A stretch of DNA of 23,551 bases from Collinsella sp. AF20-14LB. GTDB taxonomy: Bacteria; Actinomycetota; Coriobacteriia; Coriobacteriales; Coriobacteriaceae. Position numbers and translations under genes: made by a program. Within the stretch, counting starts at the first letter, position 1; each line of letters opens with the position of its first letter. The DNA is taken from the NCBI RefSeq assembly GCF_003459505.1, contig NZ_QRWD01000019.1, positions 1-23,551 of the forward strand. Direction: 5' to 3'. Of this stretch, positions 5,785 to 14,188 are shown piece by piece. The notes under the pieces were generated by a model, which was not told the origin of the DNA, searched no databases, and saw only the letters and a program-made list of their open reading frames with translations.

Positions 5785-5816
5785 ATAAGGCGCGCCGCAA
5801 AAACGACGCGCCTTAT
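5785..5816 (-). terminator. Terminator after the purC/membrane-protein pair
   Basis: A perfect 10-bp stem (ATAAGGCGCG at 5785-5794 with its complement at 5807-5816) encloses a 12-nt loop. On the minus strand it lies about 30 bases beyond the membrane-protein stop codon and is followed by TTATTATTG, a fair T-rich tail. Confidence 0.75.
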
Positions 5817-5844
5817 ATCTTAGCGATAAGTGTGAATGCAAACG

Positions 5845-6420
5845 CTACTTCTTCTTGGAGTCCTTTTTATCCTCCTCGGCAGCTGCGCGCTCGATAAGAG
5901 CGTTGAGCTTGTTCTCGGACATGCCCTCGGCCTGCGCGCGATACATGTTACGCAAGGGACGAATACGAACGAAGTCGTAGATAAAGTCACCCAGGATGAT
6001 GACATAGGACAAAACGATGCCGACCATCTGAACAGGACTGGACACCGTGCCGCCGGGAGCGAAGTAGAGCGAAGCCCCGATTGCCACGACGAGCACCATG
6101 CCGATAGCGAGCACAGCCCACCAAATACGGCGGCGCTTGGTGTAGTCCTCATCCTGCTTGAGAAGGATATTCGACACCGTGTAGATGCGGTCCTCCTTGG
6201 CGCGCTGCTTAGCCTTGCGGGCGCGCTTCTCCTCTTTAGAGAGGCCCTCGAGGTTCTCGCCCTTCTCGAGCTCTTTGCGGCGTGCCTTAGACGAAGCCGG
6301 CACGACGCGGACAGAGCTCGCTGCCTGACGGGCAGGCTTAGCAGATGCGGCGGACTTGCGCGCAACCCCGGTAACCTCGTGGGATTGCGTGCGCTTGTTC
6401 GTGGCGCTACGGGTACTCAC
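5845..6420 (-). CDS. Two-TM membrane protein, function unknown
   Basis: A 191-residue protein I cannot name. The first 98 residues are very basic, Ala/Ser/Lys-rich, and probably disordered then coiled (LSKEEKRARKAKQRAKEDR, 60-78). Two hydrophobic helices follow at about 99-120 and 128-151, joined by a short loop (APGGTVSSP). The C-terminal 40 residues are charged, ending DKKDSKKK. Both termini are probably cytoplasmic. The GTG start at 6420 directly follows the purC stop codon, with GGAGAA about eight bases upstream, so it is co-translated with purC. It superficially resembles small actinobacterial membrane proteins of unknown role, and no purine link is apparent. Confidence 0.8.
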   Translation of the reverse strand: MSTRSATNKRTQSHEVTGVARKSAASAKPARQAASSVRVVPASSKARRKELEKGENLEGLSKEEKRARKAKQRAKEDRIYTVSNILLKQDEDYTKRRRIWWAVLAIGMVLVVAIGASLYFAPGGTVSSPVQMVGIVLSYVIILGDFIYDFVRIRPLRNMYRAQAEGMSENKLNALIERAAAEEDKKDSKKK

Positions 6421-7308
6421 TTATGCGTTCTCCTTCATGCTTGTGAACTGGGAGCCCGTGATGATCTGGAAGGCCTCGCGATAGCGCTCGGACGTGCCAT
6501 CGATGACCTCGGCGGGCAGGTGCGGGGTCTCCCCCGTCATATCCCAGTTGGCCTTGAGCCAATTGCGGACGAATTGTTTGTCGTAGCTGGGCTGGATCTT
6601 GCCCTCCTCGTAGCTGGCAGCAGGCCAGAAACGGCTGGAATCGGGCGTGAGGCACTCGTCGATCAGCGTGACCTTGCCATCGATGACACCAAACTCGAAC
6701 TTGGTGTCGGCAATGATGATGCCACGGGTCGCGGCGTACTCGGCAGCGGCCTTGTAGATCTTGAGGGAAAGGTCGCGAATCTGCGTGGCGATGTCCTCGC
6801 CCACGATCTCGCAGCAACGCTCGAACGAGATGTTCTCGTCGTGGTCACCGATCTCGGCCTTCGTGGACGGCGTGAACAGCGGCTCAGGAAGCTTGGAAGC
6901 CTCGGTCAGGCCCTCAGGCAGCTGGATGCCGCAGACGGTGCCGTTCTCGTCATAGGTCTTCTTGCCCGAACCGGTCAGATAGCCGCGGACGATGCACTCG
7001 ATAGGAATCGTCTGGGCCTTCTTGACCAGCATGGCGCGGCCTGCGAGGTAGTCACGATACTCGGCAAACTCCTCGGGGAAATCCGCCGGGTCGATGGAAA
7101 CGAGGTGGTTGGGAACGATGTCGGCAAACTTATCGAACCAGAATGCCGAGATGCGGTTGAGCACCTCTCCCTTAAACGGAATCTCGTCGGGAAGAATGAA
7201 GTCGAACGCAGAAATGCGGTCGGTGGCGACCATCAGCAGGTTTTCACCGGCATCGTAGATATCACGAACCTTGCCACGGGAATCCGGACGACGCTCCATC
7301 GTTGTCAC
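6421..7308 (-). CDS. purC: Phosphoribosylaminoimidazole-succinocarboxamide synthase
   Basis: SAICAR synthetase (295 residues) catalyses the ATP-dependent joining of CAIR and aspartate in de novo purine synthesis, in the cytosol. Clear family motifs are RGKVRDIYD (11-19), PIECIVRGYLTGS (102-114), and IIIADTKFEFG (197-207), the two PROSITE-type signatures, followed by LIDECLTPDSSRFWP. Length is typical. The GTG at 7308 is preferred because AAGGAG (7322-7317) is eight bases upstream; a GTG three codons earlier overlaps that site. It sits 109 bp after the histidine-kinase stop codon and directly before a membrane-protein gene. purB, a later enzyme of the same pathway, lies 11 kb away on the same strand, so the pathway is dispersed here. 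Confidence 0.97.
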   Translation of the reverse strand: MTTMERRPDSRGKVRDIYDAGENLLMVATDRISAFDFILPDEIPFKGEVLNRISAFWFDKFADIVPNHLVSIDPADFPEEFAEYRDYLAGRAMLVKKAQTIPIECIVRGYLTGSGKKTYDENGTVCGIQLPEGLTEASKLPEPLFTPSTKAEIGDHDENISFERCCEIVGEDIATQIRDLSLKIYKAAAEYAATRGIIIADTKFEFGVIDGKVTLIDECLTPDSSRFWPAASYEEGKIQPSYDKQFVRNWLKANWDMTGETPHLPAEVIDGTSERYREAFQIITGSQFTSMKENA

Positions 7309-7340
7309 GTGAGTCACTCCTTACCAAAATACGACAGTAA

Positions 7341-7358
7341 TGCGGGTTCTTTCCCGCA
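7341..7358 (-). terminator. Hairpin between the kinase and purC
   Basis: TGCGGG (7341-7346) and CCCGCA (7353-7358) form a 6-bp stem with a 6-nt loop, just upstream of the purC ribosome site. There is no T-tract. A larger imperfect inverted repeat (ATTCGG 7370-7375 with CCGAAT 7403-7408) lies next to it. These may end the kinase transcript or form a purC leader structure. I see no recognised riboswitch. Confidence 0.35.
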
Positions 7359-7417
7359 CGTTTTCGCAAATTCGGAGCGGCAGGGACGAAACCCCTCCTT
7401 CACCGAATAGCGAAAAG

Positions 7418-8983
7418 CTAGTGCTCCATTGTAGTAGATGCCGCGTCCGCCGTGTGCTCGCGAGGCAGATGAATCGTAAAAGTCGTACCCTTTCCAAGCT
7501 CCGACTCCACGGAAATGTAGCCATGATGGCGCTCGACGATCTGTTTAGTCACGGCGAGACCCACGCCCAGGCCACCCGCTTCGCGGGCGCGGCTGGCGTC
7601 GGCACGCCAAAAACGACCGAAGATGCGCGACAAATCATCCTTGGCGATACCGATGCCCGTATCCGAAACCGCGATATCGACGTGCTTGCGGTCACTGAGC
7701 ACCGACACCACGACCCAACCCCCCTCGGGGGTATAGCGCATGGCGTTACTCAAAAGGTTGATGACGCATTGCGTGATCATGTCGGGATCGGCCTCGACGA
7801 CATCGTCGTGACCCTGGGTTTCATCTGCAAAGCGCAAGCGCAGATCGCGGTCAACAAACAGGCGCTCCTGAGCGTTGACGATGGAACGCACGAAGGGAAC
7901 CATGTCCACCGGCTCAAGGTTGAGCGGCGCTGTGCTGTTTTCCATGCGCGATAGATCGAGCATCTGCTGCACCAGACGGGCCAGGCGACGTGTCTCGGAT
8001 GCAACGGTTTCCAGATGCTCGTCGTCGGTGGGATACACCCCATCCTGCATGGCTTCGACTGTCGCGAGCATGGCCATAAGCGGAGTACGAAGTTCGTGAG
8101 CCACGTCTGAGGTCAGGCGCTTCTCGTGTTTCATATCCTTCTCGAGCGAAGTGGCCATCTCATCGAAGGTCTCACCCAGCTGATCAATCTCGTCATCACC
8201 GCGCAAACCAGTACGAGCGGACAGATCGCCATCGCGAATTTGCTTGGCCGTGCTCGTAATACGATGAATCGGCTTGGTGAGCATGCGCGACACGAGCGAT
8301 CCGATAACGACCGAAATGCAGATTGCAACAACCGCGGCGAGGGCCATGGCGTTAAAGGTCTTCTCCCTAAATGCAGAATCCGCCTTGGTGAGCAAGGCAT
8401 CGGAGCCGATGGCCCATAGCTTTACCTGTCCGACATGCTCGCCCGAAGACGTTATGATTTCGACGTTGGCAACGCTATCGGAGTCGGTTGGAGCAGACGA
8501 GACCGGGCTATGCGATGCTTTTTTACCGCTCGAGCTGCTCGACGCCGATTCGCTCTCGCGCACATCGGCGGTCGCGCTTGCCGAAGGCCATGAGTCGTCA
8601 TAGACGACAACGCCCTTCTTGTTGACGACCTGCATACTCAGGTCGTCGGATACCAAACTCGATGTCGCGACCGTGCGCAGCTCGCCCGCAGTCCAGTTGC
8701 CGTTTTCCTCATACGACGTCGCAAGCTTTTCGGCAGCAGAATTGGCGATCTCGACGATATTGGAGCGCGTGTAATCCGAAAAGACCGTGCCCCACACAAC
8801 AGAGACCACGCCCACCAGCACCAATACCGTCATGAGCGATGTCAGAGCAAAAGCAAGTGCCATGCGCGAGGGATAGCTCATCGTTGGCCGTGAATCGGAA
8901 CGAGGCGTGTTCCAACTAGCCTTGGAACCCGCCTCGCTCTCCTGCTTGTGCTTTTGTCCGATTTCAAAGCGCGCAGGTGTCAT
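7418..8983 (-). CDS. Two-component sensor histidine kinase
   Basis: A 521-residue membrane kinase that autophosphorylates and signals to the neighbouring response regulator. Order: cytoplasmic N-terminus, TM1 about 42-66, extracytoplasmic sensor about 67-208, TM2 about 210-233, HAMP about 234-286, then the dimerisation domain with phospho-acceptor H296 in DVAHELRTP. The ATPase domain has N413 (N-box, LLSNAMRYTP), D441 in DTGIGI, an F-box near FGRFWRA, and GLGVGLA. All catalytic motifs are intact. The sensor domain has an unusual Ser-rich stretch at about 132-170. The start ATG has AGGGA about nine bases upstream. The gene begins 11 bases after the regulator stop codon, giving a clear operon. 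It resembles BaeS/WalK-type class I kinases; the stimulus is unknown. Confidence 0.96.
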   Translation of the reverse strand: MTPARFEIGQKHKQESEAGSKASWNTPRSDSRPTMSYPSRMALAFALTSLMTVLVLVGVVSVVWGTVFSDYTRSNIVEIANSAAEKLATSYEENGNWTAGELRTVATSSLVSDDLSMQVVNKKGVVVYDDSWPSASATADVRESESASSSSSGKKASHSPVSSAPTDSDSVANVEIITSSGEHVGQVKLWAIGSDALLTKADSAFREKTFNAMALAAVVAICISVVIGSLVSRMLTKPIHRITSTAKQIRDGDLSARTGLRGDDEIDQLGETFDEMATSLEKDMKHEKRLTSDVAHELRTPLMAMLATVEAMQDGVYPTDDEHLETVASETRRLARLVQQMLDLSRMENSTAPLNLEPVDMVPFVRSIVNAQERLFVDRDLRLRFADETQGHDDVVEADPDMITQCVINLLSNAMRYTPEGGWVVVSVLSDRKHVDIAVSDTGIGIAKDDLSRIFGRFWRADASRAREAGGLGVGLAVTKQIVERHHGYISVESELGKGTTFTIHLPREHTADAASTTMEH

Positions 8984-8994
8984 ATGTGATTTCC

Positions 8995-9717
8995 CTATTT
9001 CTCGTCCGACTTATCGGTCTTGGCCGGAGCCTCGAAGCGATAGCCGACACCGTGGACGGTGTAGAGCCACTTGGGCTTCTTGGGATCATCGCCCAGCTTG
9101 GCGCGAAGGTTCTTCACGTGGCTATCGATGGTGCGCTCATAGCCCTCAAAGTCGTAGCCGAGCACCTTCTCGACCAGCTCCATGCGGTTGTAGACGCGAC
9201 CGGGGTGACGGGCAAGCGTGGTGAGCAGCTTAAACTCGGAAGCCGTCAGGTCGACTTCCTTGCCCTCGACCAAAATCTTGTGGCCCGAGATATCGATGAC
9301 CAGATCGCCGAAGTCGAGTACCTCGACGGCTGGCTCGTCGGCCTGATGGGCACGGCGGAACAAGGCGCGTACGCGCGCGACAAGCTCGCGCGGCGAGAAC
9401 GGCTTAATCAGATAGTCGTCGGCGCCGAGCTCAAGACCGATAATACGGTCCTCGATCTCGCCCTTGGCAGTCAGCATGATGATGGGGACATCCGAGGTAT
9501 CGCGAATGGTGCGGCAAACGCGCTCGCCGGGGATCTTGGGGAGCATAAGGTCGAGCACGACCAGGTCAAACTGATGCTTCTCGAACTCCTCGATCGCGGA
9601 CTGGCCGTCGCCGACACCCACAACCCAGTAGCCTTCGCGCTCGAGATAGGCAGCGACGGCGTCACGGATTGCCTTCTCATCCTCGACCAGCAGAATCTTT
9701 TTTGCATCTGAAGCCAT
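8995..9717 (-). CDS. OmpR/PhoB-family response regulator
   Basis: A 240-residue DNA-binding regulator, the partner of the kinase that follows. The receiver domain (about 6-120) shows the acidic pocket (VEDE, 12-15), the phospho-acceptor D56 in LVVLDLMLP, T83 in IIMLTA and K105 in YLIKPFSP. The C-terminal winged helix (about 130-232) has the typical ASEFKLL, RVYNRMELVEKV and RTIDSHVKNLRAKL segments, ending TVHGVGYRFEA. I prefer the ATG at 9717, which follows an AGGGGGG ribosome site; an in-frame TTG seven codons earlier is less likely. It heads a two-gene operon. A TAAAAT-like -10 lies about 40 bases upstream without a clear -35. Target genes cannot be told from the sequence. Confidence 0.96.
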   Translation of the reverse strand: MASDAKKILLVEDEKAIRDAVAAYLEREGYWVVGVGDGQSAIEEFEKHQFDLVVLDLMLPKIPGERVCRTIRDTSDVPIIMLTAKGEIEDRIIGLELGADDYLIKPFSPRELVARVRALFRRAHQADEPAVEVLDFGDLVIDISGHKILVEGKEVDLTASEFKLLTTLARHPGRVYNRMELVEKVLGYDFEGYERTIDSHVKNLRAKLGDDPKKPKWLYTVHGVGYRFEAPAKTDKSDEK

Positions 9718-9772
9718 AACACGGCCCCCCTGTCTCAATCAGCTAAGAACAAGCCCATTTTAACGCACCTGA

Positions 9773-9811
9773 GCCCGCCGGATGCCACTATGACGCGGCA
9801 GCTCGGCGGGC
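9773..9811. terminator. Large hairpin between the lipoprotein and regulator genes
   Basis: GCCCGCCG (9773-9780) pairs with CGGCGGGC (9804-9811), with an inner TGCC/GGCA stem. It lies about 60 bases after the lipoprotein stop codon on the minus strand. No T-run follows, so it may be a factor-assisted end or an operator in front of the regulator operon. Confidence 0.4.
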
Positions 9812-9870
9812 GGTACTCACAATTACAACACGTTTATTCCCCTGTTGGCGCCTTTTTAACCCCTCTAAGC

Positions 9871-11082
9871 TTAAAGAGAGAATAGGCGTGCGGTGACCGT
9901 CTCGGGTATACCCTGGCTGTTGCGCACCGTGGCGTACGTAAGGAATGAGTCCGATTTTCCCGCCGTAGCTGGATAATCGCCATACTCCAAAGCGCGGTCG
10001 GGCGACAGCAGCGAGCCATAGGTCTTGGCAGAGGTGTCGATCAGGAAATGCGATGCCTGCACCTTAACAAGGTATTTATTCTTCTTGCCAGCCGCACATG
10101 CGAGCGGCTCGCGTGACAGGAAGAGGTACGGCCCTCCCTCATTACCGATATACGTGCCCATGTTGCCCAAGCTGCCCACGCCACTATACGTCGCCTCAAT
10201 GGAGAACACGAAGGTGTCGCCCATATACACGGCCTCGAAAGGCGAAACCGACGAAGGAAGCACCAGCTGAGCTCGCTTCGTGTTGTTGCCGTCAGTCAGG
10301 TCGATCGCCGTCATACCGTAATAGACGCCCTCATCATTGTGCACGCGGGGCGAGATGGTCAGGATGCCGTCGCTCACACGCGGGGCGGATGCGAGGCGCC
10401 CCGTCGACTTCCAAATAGTCTCAGGCTTGGACTCGCTGGGCGACTGACGGTAGCAGTACGAATCGTTACTCGTCTTGCTGCCGCCGGACGAGGGCATCTT
10501 ATACCAGATGACCGACGACCCATACGCTGTGAAGAGCGGCGGATCATAGTCCTTGCCACCCCGATCGAGCTCAACCACGTCGCCAGAGAGCGAAGCGCCC
10601 GACAGATTTTGAGCGTAGAGCTTCCACGATGAATTGGCAAAGTTCATCTCAACCCACGCAAACACGCCATCGCCGGCACGGACATCGTAAAATGCATATC
10701 CCGTGCCCTCGATAGGATCCTCGATTAATGTGGTAAGCGAGCCATCGCCCAGGTTGAGCACACCAAGCGTATTGGCATGCAGGGCAGAAGCAGGCGCCAT
10801 CATCGCGGCAGCGTAGTCACCATCGCAGTAGTACAGCAGCGTACCCAAGGGCAATGTCCATGAAGCCGCCGGCTCAAGATCGATGTCGACTGCCTCGTAC
10901 TCATCAGTGATCGAGACAATCTTCGAATCGTCCTTGATAACCTGCGGCTCGCCGGCGGCATCATCACTCGTGCCCGTTTTTTTCGAGCAACCGGCCAGTA
11001 CGGCAGCAGCACCGGTAGCGGCGCCACCCAGTACAAAACCTCGACGCGTTATTCCATTCTTAAAGCGATCAGCGGTGCCCAT
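9871..11082 (-). CDS. Tat-exported lipoprotein, probable beta-propeller
   Basis: A 403-residue surface lipoprotein of unknown role. The N-terminus has a twin-arginine motif (ITRRGFVLGG, R13-R14), a hydrophobic Ala-rich core, and a lipobox LAGC with the lipidated C32, so it should be folded in the cytosol, exported by Tat and anchored to the membrane. The mature part is rich in repeated strands with Gly-Asp turns (for example DGDYAAAM, DLTDGNNTKRAQLVLP, AGDGVFAWVEM), which suggests a TolB-like beta-propeller; no catalytic motif stands out. I chose the ATG at 11082 because it overlaps the previous stop codon (TAATG) and puts the Tat motif near the start. It is translationally coupled to the TSCPD protein. 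Confidence 0.85.
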   Translation of the reverse strand: MGTADRFKNGITRRGFVLGGAATGAAAVLAGCSKKTGTSDDAAGEPQVIKDDSKIVSITDEYEAVDIDLEPAASWTLPLGTLLYYCDGDYAAAMMAPASALHANTLGVLNLGDGSLTTLIEDPIEGTGYAFYDVRAGDGVFAWVEMNFANSSWKLYAQNLSGASLSGDVVELDRGGKDYDPPLFTAYGSSVIWYKMPSSGGSKTSNDSYCYRQSPSESKPETIWKSTGRLASAPRVSDGILTISPRVHNDEGVYYGMTAIDLTDGNNTKRAQLVLPSSVSPFEAVYMGDTFVFSIEATYSGVGSLGNMGTYIGNEGGPYLFLSREPLACAAGKKNKYLVKVQASHFLIDTSAKTYGSLLSPDRALEYGDYPATAGKSDSFLTYATVRNSQGIPETVTARLFSL

Positions 11083-11345
11083 TAGGCGATCTCTGCGCGA
11101 GCGGCCTCGATGGCGCGCGTAAGCTGATCGGCGCAAGAGGTCTTCTTCATGCCGCAGGTATTGCCGGCAAGAACCTCAATCACGCGATCAGCAGGAGCAC
11201 CCTCGACCAGCTTAGAGATAGCCTTGAGATTGCCGTTGCAGCCGCCGGTAAACTCGACGCCCACCACCTTGCTGCCGTCATCGGACAGGTCAAGGTGGAT
11301 ATTGCGAGCGCATACGCCCTGAGGCTTGTAATCAAAACTAATCAT
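11082..11345 (-). CDS. Stand-alone TSCPD-domain protein (TIGR03905-like)
   Basis: An 87-residue protein matching the small TIGR03905 family with a TSCPD domain, the motif otherwise found at the C-terminus of some B12-dependent ribonucleotide reductases. Four cysteines are in conserved places: C12 (GVCAR), C36 (GGCNGN), C64 (NTCGMK) and C71 (TSCADQL). The last motif normally reads TSCPDQL; here Pro is Ala. The cysteines suggest metal binding, but the molecular role of the free-standing proteins is not established. The ATG start has a GAGAGGGG ribosome site. The stop codon overlaps the start of the Tat lipoprotein gene in TAATG. Confidence 0.88.
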   Translation of the reverse strand: MISFDYKPQGVCARNIHLDLSDDGSKVVGVEFTGGCNGNLKAISKLVEGAPADRVIEVLAGNTCGMKKTSCADQLTRAIEAARAEIA

Positions 11346-11458
11346 TGCGTTCCCCTCTCGTAAAGCAATTTCAGACGTCTATTATCCCCGTCCGAACCGA
11401 TAAAGTATCGCGGGCACCGATTCAACATTCCCCAATGCGCAAACCGGCGGTAGCAATA

Positions 11459-13258
11459 CTAGCAATCTGCTTCCCGAGCGTGGACTTTTCGTTTCTCTTG
11501 ATACATGTTGTGGTCAGCGATGTGGTAAATCTCGGTCAGTGTATAACCGGGTGCCTCTGCCGTCGCGACGCCAAACGACGCACTGACTGTCAGCACCTCA
11601 TCGCTCGCAGCAGCAAGGCTGAGGCGAAGATCTTGCACTACTTCACATGCGGATTCGCGATCGGTGTGAGGGCAAATCAGCAAGAACTCGTCGCCACCAA
11701 TGCGCATAGGCACAAACTTCTCGCCTGCCGTTCGCCTCAATACAGACGCCGTACGCCGTAGCAGCTCATCGCCCATTTCGTGACCATAGAGATCATTGGT
11801 ATGCTTGAGGAAATTGCAGTCCATCATGATCACACTCACGGGCAGGGACTCGTTCACCAAGTCATCGCCAAGGGACTCAAGGTAATTTCTATTGCGAAGC
11901 CCCGTCAGCTTGTCCTGGAAAGAAAGCTCCTCGGCGCGCTTTGTCATCGAGATGTTATGCGTCGCCACGACGACCGATTCCAGTCGACCCTGCTCATCGC
12001 GGCGCTGTGGAACAACCTGCAGCGAATACCACGTACCTCGGCAGTCTCGTACCTCGGCATCCAAGTACGGCACGCCCTCCATACGATCCCGAAGCGTCTT
12101 TATATCTAAGAGCTCCATGACCGCCTCGCGACTTTCGGGACTCACAATGTCTCGGCAAACCGTTGCAAAAAAGTCATATGCCTCGGCGTGCTCGTCAAAT
12201 ATCTTCGCCACCGATGGCGACATGTTAATCCCCTCGATCTCGAGCGTGTCGAGATGCAACAGGAGGGTCGACTCATACGCGGAACTGATGGCATTGATGA
12301 TGCCGAGCTGCTTGTCCTTTTCGGCCAAATTGCGACGATCGGCGACGATACGCACCAACAGCACTACAACCAAAAACACCAGGAACGCCAGTACGCCGGC
12401 AGCGATAAATGAAATCCTACCCGACATGACCTCAGATTTGGGATAGAGCGCAAACAGGCGATAGTCCTTATACGCCGCACGCACGGCATACCAGGTACTT
12501 CCCCGATATTCGACACGTGTTAAGCCTTCGTCTTTCCAATCAATTCCGCTATCGGCAAGAAGCCGGGCGAGAACTATATCGACGGTCGAATCGTTTGAAG
12601 AAACGATTTGCATATCGCGCATCACGAACACCGTTGGGCTCTGATGGAATGTGTTGTTCACGAGCACGTCGGCGATCGTATACGAATAATCATCGGCGGG
12701 CTCGGGCGCAAGCGATCGATACCCCAGCGCTACGCCATCACCGTACGGAACAACACTCACGGCAAAATCGACATCGCGACGCTCAACGACCGTCGAGTAG
12801 GACACCTTGGATCCTCGATACATCGATGCGACCGACGAACAGGCCAGCTCCTCTCGCCACAGCATCAGCGGATCGCGACCGTCAATATCGTAATGAGCGG
12901 TCATATGGCTGTCGGCGTCCATGACCAACATTCCCGAAAGGTGCTCGGTATGGACGTACTCCTCGACGAGGTCATCGTTGACTTCAACGTGATCAGGTGG
13001 CAAGAACGTCGCAAACGACTCGAGCGCGGCATCCAAATTGTGCGTCGCCTCGGTTTTTCTTCCCTGTTCATATCGGTCATATTTTTCGCAGGCGTTTTTT
13101 AAAAACACCATGGTTTCCTGGCCAAACCCAAGCGTTTTATCGAGACAGCGATGCGTGCCGACCACATACAGCAGACCCAACAGGACAGCGCTGGCCACAA
13201 CGCAGATAGCCGCGGTGACTAATGCCTTTCGGCGTAAGCGGCGCTCATCATTTGTCAT
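11459..13258 (-). CDS. Membrane diguanylate cyclase (PAS-GGDEF)
   Basis: A 599-residue membrane enzyme expected to make cyclic di-GMP from two GTP. Order: TM1 about 12-33, extracytoplasmic sensor about 34-280 of Cache-like size, TM2 about 283-304, PAS-like domain about 315-440, and GGDEF domain about 445-595. The active site is intact: GGDEF at 521-525, D480 in IMMDCNFLKHTND for metal, and DKLTGLRNRN at 449-458. The usual RxxD inhibitory site is absent: the residues before RIGGDEF are GEKFVPM. No EAL domain is present. The ATG lies in an ATGA overlap with the upstream binding-protein gene, so both are made together. Signals sensed outside may reach it through that partner. Confidence 0.95.
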   Translation of the reverse strand: MTNDERRLRRKALVTAAICVVASAVLLGLLYVVGTHRCLDKTLGFGQETMVFLKNACEKYDRYEQGRKTEATHNLDAALESFATFLPPDHVEVNDDLVEEYVHTEHLSGMLVMDADSHMTAHYDIDGRDPLMLWREELACSSVASMYRGSKVSYSTVVERRDVDFAVSVVPYGDGVALGYRSLAPEPADDYSYTIADVLVNNTFHQSPTVFVMRDMQIVSSNDSTVDIVLARLLADSGIDWKDEGLTRVEYRGSTWYAVRAAYKDYRLFALYPKSEVMSGRISFIAAGVLAFLVFLVVVLLVRIVADRRNLAEKDKQLGIINAISSAYESTLLLHLDTLEIEGINMSPSVAKIFDEHAEAYDFFATVCRDIVSPESREAVMELLDIKTLRDRMEGVPYLDAEVRDCRGTWYSLQVVPQRRDEQGRLESVVVATHNISMTKRAEELSFQDKLTGLRNRNYLESLGDDLVNESLPVSVIMMDCNFLKHTNDLYGHEMGDELLRRTASVLRRTAGEKFVPMRIGGDEFLLICPHTDRESACEVVQDLRLSLAAASDEVLTVSASFGVATAEAPGYTLTEIYHIADHNMYQEKRKVHAREADC

Positions 13259-14091
13259 GATTCCGCTCCTTGCCCGTCCGTCGTCGCCCCCGCCTTGTAC
13301 TTGCCCACAATGCGCTCAGTCGTGCCATCTCGATCCATCTCGAACAGCACGGTATTGAGGTTTTTGACGTACTCCCCCTCATAGCCGTCCTTAAACGCAA
13401 CGCCCAGGTCAACCGTCATAACATTGTCGGCGAACACACGATACAGGCCGGGATACTGAGCGCCAAGGCAATCAAGCGACCGAGCGTCCGCCATCCAACA
13501 GTCAACATACCCCTTGACGAGGGCGGCTTTGCAGAGTTCGGCGGAGCCATATGATTTGATATGCACGTCCGACGAGATTTCCAGATCGCCTGCAAGCAAT
13601 CGGCGTTCACTCACCGAACCGGAAATCACCGCAACAGTCTTGCTGCCATCGAGATACGCCAAGGACTTGATACCACTCGTTTTCTTGGTGGCAACCGAAA
13701 CCGTCAAGGTTAGATACGGCTCAGTCCAGTAATACTCGTCTTCGCGATAACAGGGCGAATAGTCGCACCACAGGCAATCGATCTCGCCGTTTTTGAGCAG
13801 GCGATCGCGATCATTCCAAGATATGTCAATGAATTGCGGCTTGATTCCCGCACGCTTGCAAGCCTCGCGGGCGATATCGATATCGATACCGGCGTAATCG
13901 CCCGCGATATCGGTATACACATAGGGATCGTTATCCGTAACGCCGATTTTGAGCACCGGGAGATCTTTATCGGATTCACTCGATGAGGTAGAACTGCTTC
14001 GAGCGGTATACGTCAGGGCAACCGCACAGACAGCAACAAGGAGTATGAGCACAGACGAGACAATGGCGGCTCGCTTGATACGTCTGGGCAC
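13255..14091 (-). CDS. Membrane-anchored solute-binding-type protein (SBP_bac_3)
   Basis: A 278-residue protein of the amino-acid-binding family 3 fold. An uncleaved-looking hydrophobic anchor is at about 8-28, a Ser-rich linker at 31-40, and the binding domain at about 45-265 (LKIGVTDNDPYVYTDIAGDYAGIDIDIAREACKR region, then SWNDRDRLLKNGEIDCLWCDYSP and WTEPYLT). The usual G-x-S-x-T-x-eR ligand loop is changed to CDYSPCYRED, with extra cysteines, so the ligand may not be a standard amino acid. No permease or ATPase genes are nearby. Instead the stop codon overlaps the diguanylate-cyclase start by ATGA, suggesting a sensor rather than a transporter component. Start: GTG at 14091 after AAGGGGG. 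Confidence 0.88.
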   Translation of the reverse strand: MPRRIKRAAIVSSVLILLVAVCAVALTYTARSSSTSSSESDKDLPVLKIGVTDNDPYVYTDIAGDYAGIDIDIAREACKRAGIKPQFIDISWNDRDRLLKNGEIDCLWCDYSPCYREDEYYWTEPYLTLTVSVATKKTSGIKSLAYLDGSKTVAVISGSVSERRLLAGDLEISSDVHIKSYGSAELCKAALVKGYVDCWMADARSLDCLGAQYPGLYRVFADNVMTVDLGVAFKDGYEGEYVKNLNTVLFEMDRDGTTERIVGKYKAGATTDGQGAES

Positions 14092-14154
14092 GCGCCCCCT
14101 TTCATCGAAACAGCAGTGAAGTTCATTTTATTACCGGGGGCCGATACAGCAGCG

Positions 14155-14188
14155 AAAAAAAGCGCCTTGCCCAAGACGGGCAAGGCGC
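14155..14188 (-). terminator. Strong intrinsic terminator
   Basis: A perfect 11-bp GC-rich stem, 14188-14178 with 14172-14162, has a 5-nt loop and is followed by seven T's at 14161-14155 on the minus strand. It would isolate the binding-protein/cyclase operon from readthrough out of the adhesin gene. Confidence 0.85.

Noticed and set aside
5836..7410. A 524-codon plus-strand open frame
   Set aside because: It lies antisense to purC and the membrane-protein gene, which have clear motifs and ribosome sites. Its Leu/Arg/Asp-rich translation has no recognisable domain and is a high-GC antisense artefact.
7309..7417. Purine-responsive riboswitch or PurR box before purC
   Set aside because: There is an inverted ATTCGG/CCGAAT pair and a hairpin, but not the purine-riboswitch core or a proper tandem PurBox.
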